Of a stretch of 8,538 nucleotides of DNA, positions 1 through 5,311 are shown piece after piece. The translations under genes and the position numbers were made by a program. Location: NCBI GenBank assembly GCA_905236935.1, contig CAJOQL010000003.1, positions 1-8,538 of the forward strand, written 5' to 3'. This DNA is from an uncultured Bacilli bacterium. GTDB lineage: Bacteria > Bacillota_I > Bacilli_A > RF39 > UBA660. Position 1 is the first letter of the stretch. Every line of letters starts with the position of its first letter. Under the pieces are notes generated by a model that was not told the origin of the DNA, did not search any database, and saw nothing but the letters and a program-made list of their open reading frames with translations.

Positions 1-1004
1 AAAGGTTTTATTGTAAAAATTGTGGTAATACCTTTATTGCTGAATCAAATTTAATTGATAAATATAAGAATATTTCTAATAATACTGAACTTCAAATTAG
101 AACTGAACTTATGAAAAAACAAAGTGAAAAAGATATTGCCGAAAGAACCAACGTTTCTGTTTCTAAAGTTGATAAAGTTCTCAATGATATTTCTTCTAAA
201 ACTATACTTAGACACTCTCATTTACCTCTATATATGAACTGGGATGAATTTAAAGCTACTAAAGATACTAAAGGTAAAATGGCTTTTATCATTGTTGATA
301 ATAAAAGTGGTAATATTTTTGATATTTTAGATTCTAGAAAATCTATAGATTTAGAAAAATATTTTAGAAGATATTCTAGAAGTGAAAGAAATAAAGTAAA
401 ACTTATTTCCACTGACTTCTATTCTGGTTATATTTATTTAGCTAAAAAATTATTTAGAAATGCTGATATAGTTATTGATAGATTTCATATTGTTACTCAA
501 GTTTATAATGCTTTAAATAGTACTAGAATTAATTTATGTTATAAATCCAATCCTAACTATAATAAATTAAAAGATTTTTGGAAATTAATATTAAAAAACG
601 AAAATGATTTATCTGAAGAAAAGAAATATAACAAACATTTTCGTAAAGAAATTAATCAAAAAGAAATTGTTACATTTTTAATTAATACTGATAAAACTTT
701 AAAAGCTACTTACGAATGTTATCAAGGAATTATTAATTCAATTAATAATAAAGATTTTATTAAATTTAAAAACATTATTAATAATCCTAATAAGAACATT
801 TCAGATAAAATGAAAAAAGCACTTAAACTATATAGAGAAAATATTAAATATATTGAAAATTCATTTAAATATGATATTAATAATGGAATTATTGAAGGCA
901 AAAACAATTTAGTTAAATGCATTAAAAGAATTGCTTTTGGTTATAGAAAATATGATCATTTTATTGCTAGAATTTTCTTAATTAATGGCAATATAAAAGG
1001 ATGA
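1..1004 (+). CDS. ISL3-family transposase, 5' end cut by window edge
   Basis: This is a DDE transposase that catalyses cut-and-paste movement of its own element. The frame is open from base 3 to the TGA at 1002-1004 (333 visible residues). The first visible ATG, at 111, is internal, because the codons before it encode a CxxC zinc-finger remnant (YCKNCGNTF) typical of the ISL3 N-terminal zinc-binding domain. The true start is therefore upstream of the window. Counting from the ATG at 111, a helix-turn-helix-like segment covers about residues 7-27. The catalytic core then shows D45 (NWDEF), D102 (STDFYSG), the conserved IDRFH at 122-126 and E262 (GIIEGKNN). The C-terminus ends in the family's usual KRIAFGYRKYDHF region, so the visible part looks intact and possibly active. 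Serine codons favour TCT, while rsgA, which I compared, favours AGT; this fits foreign origin. No frameshift is visible. Confidence 0.9.
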   Translation, partial: RFYCKNCGNTFIAESNLIDKYKNISNNTELQIRTELMKKQSEKDIAERTNVSVSKVDKVLNDISSKTILRHSHLPLYMNWDEFKATKDTKGKMAFIIVDNKSGNIFDILDSRKSIDLEKYFRRYSRSERNKVKLISTDFYSGYIYLAKKLFRNADIVIDRFHIVTQVYNALNSTRINLCYKSNPNYNKLKDFWKLILKNENDLSEEKKYNKHFRKEINQKEIVTFLINTDKTLKATYECYQGIINSINNKDFIKFKNIINNPNKNISDKMKKALKLYRENIKYIENSFKYDINNGIIEGKNNLVKCIKRIAFGYRKYDHFIARIFLINGNIKG

Positions 1005-1038
1005 TTTTTCATCACCCTCTTACATTGTATTTTTATTC

Positions 1039-1065
1039 TTCACCAACACTATTTGACAAAGAACC
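1039..1065. repeat. Candidate right terminal inverted repeat of the ISL3 element
   Basis: Read on the minus strand, the sequence starts GGTTCTTTGTCAAATAGTG and continues to GGTGAA. The call rests on its similarity to remembered ISL3 family ends and on its position about 35 bases after the transposase stop. The following 8 bases, AAAAGGAA (1066-1073), would be one copy of the 8-bp target duplication usual for this family. The partner repeat lies outside the window. Confidence 0.6.
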
Positions 1066-1094
1066 AAAAGGAAGATCGAGTTTCTTCCTTTTTT
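1066..1094. terminator. Rho-independent, probably bidirectional terminator between the IS and the YjcZ-like gene
   Basis: Arms AAAAGGAAGA (1066-1075) and TCTTCCTTTT (1083-1092) pair perfectly over 10 bp around a 7-base loop. On the plus strand the stem is followed by two more T, giving a run of six T (1089-1094). On the minus strand the stem starts directly after the TAA of the small gene at 1093-1095, and its A/T-only foot supplies four U. It most likely terminates the small minus-strand gene and also blocks read-through from the transposase. Confidence 0.75.
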
Positions 1095-1290
1095 AGTCGT
1101 TATTACGATTATTGTTGTTGTTGTTTCCCCAACTCCAACCAGCGCCAATTATTATTACTAATAATATAAATAATACAATTAGTAAAGCAGCGCCAACACC
1201 ATAACCACCAGTAGTATTACCAGCATAAGTATAGGTACAAGGATTACCATATCCTCCATTATAACCACCATTATATCCGTAATAATACAT
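1093..1290 (-). CDS. Small Gly/Tyr/Asn-rich single-TM protein, YjcZ-like
   Basis: This is a 65-residue membrane miniprotein. An N-terminal Tyr/Gly/Asn repeat region (residues 1-31, with YNGGYNGGYG) precedes one strongly hydrophobic segment (about 32-50, GVGAALLIVLFILLVIIIGA). A short WSWG and an Asn-rich tail (residues 56-64 nearly all N) complete it. The order GGYG-hydrophobic segment-GA-W matches the tiny YjcZ-type proteins of Bacillus, which are annotated as sporulation proteins with no known biochemical role. This one is longer than typical YjcZ because of both low-complexity ends. The reading frame is supported by a near-perfect Shine-Dalgarno, AAAAGGAGGT (minus strand, 1306-1297), six bases before the ATG, and by the terminator directly after its stop. 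It stands alone, divergent from pgsA. A link to sporulation is inferred from the family only; no clear sporulation-sigma promoter is visible. Confidence 0.75.
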   Translation of the reverse strand: MYYYGYNGGYNGGYGNPCTYTYAGNTTGGYGVGAALLIVLFILLVIIIGAGWSWGNNNNNNRNND

Positions 1291-1388
1291 ATTAATACCT
1301 CCTTTTGTATCTACTATAGTGTACTCAAGTGGGCTCTTTTTGGTTAATAAAAAAGTTATGAATAATATAATTTAATTAAGTAATTATA

Positions 1389-1404
1389 ATAAAATGCATT
1401 TTAT
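1389..1404. promoter_or_regulatory. 16-bp perfect palindrome upstream of the pgsA-like promoter
   Basis: ATAAAATGCATTTTAT is identical to its own reverse complement. It occupies the -35/spacer region of the predicted extended -10 promoter at 1408-1416, where a repressor or activator dimer could bind. All pairs but the central ones are A/T, so chance is a real alternative. Operator function is inferred from position alone. Confidence 0.35.
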
Positions 1405-1423
1405 AAGTGCTATAATAACTTAT
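1403..1423 (+). promoter_or_regulatory. Extended -10 promoter for the pgsA-like gene, bracketed by an inverted repeat
   Basis: TGC followed by a consensus TATAAT (1408-1416) gives an extended -10 element. No good -35 hexamer stands 16-18 bases upstream, which extended -10 promoters tolerate. The hexamer lies in the spacer of the inverted repeat ATAAGT (1403-1408) / ACTTAT (1418-1423), so a protein bound there would cover the -10. Transcription would start near 1423, about 45 bases before the ATG. A second TATAAT lies at 1385-1390. Confidence 0.55.
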
Positions 1424-1469
1424 TGCATACATTATTGTTAAATGATAAAATATTAATGAAGAGGTTTAT

Positions 1470-2210
1470 ATGAAAAGATTAATCGCTAAAATTATTGTCA
1501 ATGCTATAACTATGACTAGGGTAATTGGAACTTTTTTAATGCCTTTTGTAAGTGTGACATATAAAGCTGAACAATTAATTAGTTATATAATTATTTTATT
1601 ATTAACTGATTCATTAGATGGTATTTTGGCAAGAAGATTAAAAGTAAGTACATTATTTGGAGCTATTCTTGATACACTTGCTGATAAATTATTATCAGTA
1701 GCAACATTAATTATTTTAGCTAGAGAATATCCATTAATGTGGGGACCAATTCTACTAGAAATATTAATAACTATAATAAATATTACTAGTGGTACTAAAG
1801 GTGCTATTTTAGAAAGTACTATGTTAGGAAAAACTAAAGCATGGATTTTAGGAATTTGTACAGTTTTAGGCTACATTACATTATTTTCTAATGATTTAAT
1901 CTATCTGTTTGATGAAAATAATAATATTGGTTTAAGTTTAATTAATATTTTTAAATATATGGGAAAACATTCAAAAATAATAATTAGTATTTTAGCTTTA
2001 ATAACATCTATATTTAGTTCTTTAGTAGCAATTAATTATTTCATTAAACATAAATTAGAAATAATAAATAATAAAAAAGAAGGTTTTTATAAGAAAAAGT
2101 ATAAATTTAAAACTGGAGCAGAACTAAGAGAAGCTTTGTTTAGTACTACGTTTTATGAAAAAACTAAAAAAGAATCAATTTATTTTAAACTAGGAAAGGT
2201 AGTTGATTAA
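1470..2210 (+). CDS. pgsA: CDP-alcohol phosphatidyltransferase (PgsA-like)
   Basis: This integral membrane enzyme transfers a phosphatidyl group from CDP-diacylglycerol to an alcohol, most likely glycerol-3-phosphate, in the first committed step to phosphatidylglycerol and cardiolipin. The family signature is complete: D47-x2-D50-G51-x2-A54-R55-x8-G64-x3-D68-x3-D72, the residues that bind metal and CDP. The N-terminal NAITMTRVIG matches the usual N-LT-R start of PgsA. Hydrophobic segments follow at about 74-85, 88-105, 127-145 and 168-192. The start is set by GAAGAGG (1458-1464), five bases before the ATG. At 246 residues it exceeds typical PgsA (about 180-200) because of a basic cytosolic tail from about residue 195. 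The AI-2E-type gene follows almost immediately and is probably co-transcribed. The exact acceptor alcohol cannot be read from the sequence; another family member is possible. Confidence 0.85.
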   Translation: MKRLIAKIIVNAITMTRVIGTFLMPFVSVTYKAEQLISYIIILLLTDSLDGILARRLKVSTLFGAILDTLADKLLSVATLIILAREYPLMWGPILLEILITIINITSGTKGAILESTMLGKTKAWILGICTVLGYITLFSNDLIYLFDENNNIGLSLINIFKYMGKHSKIIISILALITSIFSSLVAINYFIKHKLEIINNKKEGFYKKKYKFKTGAELREALFSTTFYEKTKKESIYFKLGKVVD

Positions 2211-2211
2211 A

Positions 2212-3435
2212 ATGTTTAATAATTTAAAAGATAATAAATATTTTCAAATAGGTGTTACAGCTTTTTTAGTAATTTTAGCAAGTTTATTAACTGGATTTTT
2301 ATTATTTAATCTAAGTTCAGTTATAAGCGTTTTTAGTGATTTAATAATTCTTTTAACCCCATTTATTATTGGATTTGTATTTGCTTATTTATTAAATCCA
2401 ATAGTAGAGTTTTTTAAAAGTAAATTAGTCAATAAATGGGTAAAAGATAATAACCAAAAGAAAATAAATAATTTAAGTATTTTAATTACTTGTGTAGTAT
2501 TTACTGGTATTGTTATCCTATTATTTAGTTTTATAATTCCAGAATTATTAAAAAGCGTTGAAAAACTAGCAATAAACTTACCAAAATATATTGAGGAAAT
2601 TAAAAATTATTTAATATTAAAATTAGGAGATAGTGAGCTTCAAGAGGTTGTATTAGATAATTATGAAACTATTAATGATTATTTAAATGATTCTTTAAAC
2701 AGTACATTAATTCCTAAAATAGATAGTTGGCTTATTACATTATCTAGTGGTATAATTGGAGCATTAAAAACAATTCTGGATATTTTACTTGGTTTTGTAA
2801 TTGCCATATATTTCTTAGGTGATAAAGATAATTTTATTGGAGGAATAAAAAAAATAATATATTGTGTTTTCCCTATTAATATAGCAAATCATATTATGGA
2901 TAATGCAAGACATACAAACGGGATATTTGGAAACTTTATAGTAGGTAAATTATTAGATAGTTTACTTATTGGTATAATTACCTTCTTATTCTTAGCAATA
3001 TTTGGTTATCCATATGCTTTACTTATTGGTGTATTAGTTGGAGTAACTAATATAATTCCTTATTTTGGACCTTGGTTTGGTGCAGTTCCTAGTATTTTAT
3101 TAATACTTATGGATAATCCAACTAAAGCTTTAATATTTGGCTTATTTATTATTGTTTTACAACAAATAGATGGTAATATTTTAGGACCTAAATTATGTGG
3201 CTCTAGAGTAGGCTTAAAATCATTTTGGGTACTTGCTTCAATTTTAGTATTTGGTAGTATTTTTGGAGTAGTTGGAATGCTTGTTGGAGTACCAATCTTT
3301 GCAATTATATATGGATACTTAACTAATCAAATTAATATAGCTTTAAAAAACAAGCATCTACCTACAAATAATGAGGAATATTTACATTTAAAAAGAATAA
3401 ATTCTAAAAATGGAAAAATAGTAACAGAAGAATAA
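2212..3435 (+). CDS. AI-2E family transporter (PerM/UPF0118 type)
   Basis: This is a 407-residue polytopic membrane protein of the AI-2E transporter family. Members have been linked to autoinducer-2 export or to sodium/proton exchange, and the substrate here is unknown. Typical architecture is visible: two N-terminal membrane segments (about 11-33, 43-62) and a third (89-110), then a soluble loop with amphipathic helices (about 112-178). A C-terminal membrane bundle follows (179-201, 243-264, 267-290, 305-316, 337-368). Diagnostic motifs are IIPYFGPW (281-288), QQIDGN (317-322) followed by GPK, and the GVVGMLVGVP stretch near 352-361. I chose the ATG one base after the pgsA stop. An in-frame TTG at 2203 would overlap pgsA by 8 bases but lies only 3 bases behind the Shine-Dalgarno AGGAAAGG (2192-2199), too close to be likely. 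Translation is probably coupled to pgsA. The C-terminus (370-407) is hydrophilic. Confidence 0.88.
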   Translation: MFNNLKDNKYFQIGVTAFLVILASLLTGFLLFNLSSVISVFSDLIILLTPFIIGFVFAYLLNPIVEFFKSKLVNKWVKDNNQKKINNLSILITCVVFTGIVILLFSFIIPELLKSVEKLAINLPKYIEEIKNYLILKLGDSELQEVVLDNYETINDYLNDSLNSTLIPKIDSWLITLSSGIIGALKTILDILLGFVIAIYFLGDKDNFIGGIKKIIYCVFPINIANHIMDNARHTNGIFGNFIVGKLLDSLLIGIITFLFLAIFGYPYALLIGVLVGVTNIIPYFGPWFGAVPSILLILMDNPTKALIFGLFIIVLQQIDGNILGPKLCGSRVGLKSFWVLASILVFGSIFGVVGMLVGVPIFAIIYGYLTNQINIALKNKHLPTNNEEYLHLKRINSKNGKIVTEE

Positions 3436-3446
3436 TAATTAATAAA

Positions 3447-3475
3447 GGTGCATTTTTTAGTGCATCTTCTTTTAA
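3447..3475 (+). terminator. Rho-independent terminator after the AI-2E-type gene
   Basis: GGTGCA (3447-3452) pairs with TGCATC (3461-3466) around an 8-base loop, followed by the U-rich tail TTCTTTT. The flanks AATTAATAAA and TTTTAATTAA extend the symmetry imperfectly. It sits 11 bases after the stop codon and separates the pgsA/AI-2E pair from the rlmN operon. Confidence 0.7.
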
Positions 3476-3524
3476 TTAATAGCATAAATATATATTTTTA
3501 ATCGTTTTTTTCTAAATTTTAATG

Positions 3525-3530
3525 TATAAT
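3525..3530 (+). promoter_or_regulatory. -10 box for the rlmN-prpC-prkC-rsgA-rpe operon
   Basis: This is a consensus TATAAT in the gap between the upstream terminator and rlmN. No convincing -35 hexamer is seen; the T-rich stretch at 3496-3519 may act as an upstream element. Start of transcription would fall near 3537, only a few bases before the candidate start codons of rlmN (3541 or 3547), which implies an almost leaderless mRNA. Confidence 0.55.
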
Positions 3531-3540
3531 TGAATTAGTG

Positions 3541-4566
3541 ATGTATATGAGAAATATTTATGATTATACTTATGATGAATTAAATGAGTTAATACTTAAT
3601 TTAAATGAAAAGAGTTTTCGTACTAAACAAATTTGGGAATGGCTTTATATTCATAAAGTTACATCTTTTGATGAAATGACAAATTTAAGTAAGGAATTAA
3701 TAAATAAACTAAAAGATAATATTAGTTTTAATTTAATAAAAATAAAAACTAAACAAAAAAGCGATTTAACTAATAAGTATTTATTTGCTCTTACTGATGG
3801 AAATTATATTGAAGCAGTATTAATGATGCATGACTATGGATTATCAGTATGTGTATCAAGTGAAGTAGGATGTAATATGGGATGTAAGTTCTGTGAAAGT
3901 GGAAGATTAAAGAAAGTTCGTAATTTATATGCCTATGAAATTGTAGAACAAATAATGCTTATTCAAAATGATTTAAAAAAGCGTATTGATAGTGTAGTAG
4001 TTATGGGAATTGGTGAACCATTTGATAACTATGAAAATATCATTAGATTTATTAAAATTATTAATAATCCGTATGGTTTAGCAATTGGTGCAAGACATAT
4101 TACTGTTAGTACATGCGGCTTAGTCCCTAAAATAAAAGAATTTATGACGTTGCCTTTACAGGTAAACTTGGCAGTTAGTTTACATGCACCAAATAATGAA
4201 CTTAGAAATGCATTAATGCCAATAAATAAGGCTTATTCCTTAGATGAACTTATCCCTTGCCTAAAGGAATATATTGCAAAAACTAATAGACGAATTACTA
4301 TTGAATATGTTATGCTTAAAGAAGTAAACGATAGTTTAGTTTGTGCAGATGAACTAGCTGCTTTACTAAAAGGAATGAATGTATATGTAAATTTAATTCC
4401 ATATAATGAAACTAGTCATATTGAATTTTTAAAATCTAGTAAAGAACAAATAAGATGCTTTTATGATTACTTGAAGAAAAAAGGAATTAATGTTACAGTA
4501 AGAAAAGAATTTGGCTCTAATATAGATGCAGCATGTGGTCAATTGAGAGCTAAAGAGGGTGAATAA
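3541..4566 (+). CDS. rlmN: 23S rRNA A2503 / tRNA A37 C2-methyltransferase RlmN
   Basis: This radical SAM enzyme methylates C2 of A2503 in 23S rRNA and of A37 in some tRNAs, tuning the peptide exit tunnel and decoding. The cluster motif is C111-x3-C115-x2-C118 (CNMGCKFC). Both catalytic cysteines are present: C104, seven residues before the first cluster Cys as in E. coli RlmN, and C332 in AACGQLR. MGIGEP (155-160), ITVSTCG, LAVSLHAPNNELR, PINK, EYVML and VNLIPYN are also family motifs. The length (341 residues) is normal. No Shine-Dalgarno precedes any candidate start. In-frame GTG (3538), ATG (3541) and ATG (3547) are possible; 3547 gives the family-like N-terminus MRNIYDYTYDEL, while 3541 is the first ATG behind the promoter. 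Local variants such as SSEVGC and CESGRLKKVRNL differ from the commonest form but spare catalytic residues. It is the first gene of the operon and ends one base before the prpC ATG. Confidence 0.93.
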   Translation: MYMRNIYDYTYDELNELILNLNEKSFRTKQIWEWLYIHKVTSFDEMTNLSKELINKLKDNISFNLIKIKTKQKSDLTNKYLFALTDGNYIEAVLMMHDYGLSVCVSSEVGCNMGCKFCESGRLKKVRNLYAYEIVEQIMLIQNDLKKRIDSVVVMGIGEPFDNYENIIRFIKIINNPYGLAIGARHITVSTCGLVPKIKEFMTLPLQVNLAVSLHAPNNELRNALMPINKAYSLDELIPCLKEYIAKTNRRITIEYVMLKEVNDSLVCADELAALLKGMNVYVNLIPYNETSHIEFLKSSKEQIRCFYDYLKKKGINVTVRKEFGSNIDAACGQLRAKEGE

Positions 4567-4567
4567 A

Positions 4568-5311
4568 ATGAAGTCATTCTATTTAACAGATACAGGAAGA
4601 GTAAGAAGCCATAATGAAGATTCAGTTACAATTGTTAAAAATGCATCAAACGAGCATTTAATGATTGTTGCTGATGGAATGGGTGGACATAGGGCAGGTG
4701 AAATAGCTTCATCTATGGTTGTTACCCAAATAGGTAAAAGATTTACAGAAATACCTACAATTGGCAATAAGATAGATGCGGTTAATTGGCTTAAAGAAAA
4801 TATTGATGAGGTTAATAATAATATTTTAAAATATGGAGAAGAAAATCCTGATTCTCAAGGCCTTGGAACAACAGTAGTAATGGCTTTATTAACTAAAGAT
4901 TTTCTTATGTTTGTAAATATAGGAGATTCCTCTGGTTATGTATTAAAAAATCAAAAATTACATAAAATTACAAAAGAACATACCTTAGTTAATTTTCTAG
5001 TTGAAACTGGTGAAATAACTAAAGAAGAGGCAATTAATCATCCAAAGAAAAATGTATTAATGAAAGCTCTTGGAGTAAGTGAGAAGTTAGAAGCTGATAT
5101 ATTTGATGTAGATACTAATATTGATGCTATTTTGTTATGCTCAGATGGGCTTACTAATATGCTTACAAAAGATCAAATAGAAAGTGTACTAATTGAAGAA
5201 GACATATCTTCAGAAGAAAAACTAATTAAATTAATAAAAAAGAGTAACGCTAGAGGGGGAACTGACAATATATCAATTGCTTATTTAGTAAAGGATAGTG
5301 GTGAAATGTGA
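4568..5311 (+). CDS. prpC: PP2C-type Ser/Thr protein phosphatase (PrpC/Stp)
   Basis: This cytosolic metal-dependent phosphatase removes phosphates placed by the kinase encoded next to it, including from the kinase itself. All PP2C motifs are in order: TDTGRVRSHNED (7-18, D18), VADGMGGHRAGE (34-45, D36), GLGTTVV (98-104), NIGDSSGY (117-124), TKEHTLV (135-141), HPKKNVLMKALG (158-169), LLCSDGLTNML (189-199, D193) and GGTDNISI (230-237, D233). These aspartates bind the catalytic Mn/Mg pair. The 247-residue length is typical, with no membrane segment. I chose the ATG one base after the rlmN stop: the Shine-Dalgarno-like GAGGGTGA (4555-4562) is well placed for it, and the product then begins MKSFYLTDTG as in homologues. 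An in-frame GTG at 4559 is the alternative. Its TGA stop overlaps the prkC start and is followed in frame by TAA. Confidence 0.93.
   Translation: MKSFYLTDTGRVRSHNEDSVTIVKNASNEHLMIVADGMGGHRAGEIASSMVVTQIGKRFTEIPTIGNKIDAVNWLKENIDEVNNNILKYGEENPDSQGLGTTVVMALLTKDFLMFVNIGDSSGYVLKNQKLHKITKEHTLVNFLVETGEITKEEAINHPKKNVLMKALGVSEKLEADIFDVDTNIDAILLCSDGLTNMLTKDQIESVLIEEDISSEEKLIKLIKKSNARGGTDNISIAYLVKDSGEM

Larger units (their letters stand above)
1..1065 (+). mobile_element. ISL3-family insertion sequence, right part (left end outside window)
   Basis: This is the right portion of an insertion sequence. It consists of an ISL3-type transposase reading frame that enters from the left edge, followed by about 60 non-coding bases and a candidate right terminal inverted repeat ending at 1065. 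Read inward, the repeat begins GGTTCTTTGTCAAATAG, which resembles the GGCTCTTTGTCAA-type ends I associate with Firmicutes ISL3 elements. The boundary at 1065 rests on that resemblance. The left end, the partner repeat and the left copy of any target duplication are not in the window, so the full extent cannot be proven. Confidence 0.8.

Noticed and set aside
999..1013. GATGA-TTTT-TCATC hairpin across the transposase stop
   Set aside because: A five-bp, mostly A/T stem with no U-tract after it; too weak to call a terminator.
1053..1058. TTGACA, a perfect -35 hexamer, before the minus-strand gene terminator
   Set aside because: It lies inside the IS terminal repeat, no -10 box stands 16-18 bases downstream on the plus strand, and no plus-strand gene begins there.
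1313..1318. TATAGT on the minus strand as -10 of the YjcZ-like gene
   Set aside because: No -35 at the proper distance, it is part of the palindrome ACTATAGT, and it fits no sporulation sigma consensus I could recognise; too weak to list as a promoter.
1332..1346. GGCTCTTTTTGGTTA as a second, solo ISL3 end
   Set aside because: Only the first eight bases resemble the IS end; the rest diverges and no element follows.
5290..5311. Reading TGA as Trp (mycoplasma code)
   Set aside because: All Trp residues in the conserved proteins are TGG, and no conserved gene contains an in-frame TGA before its expected end.
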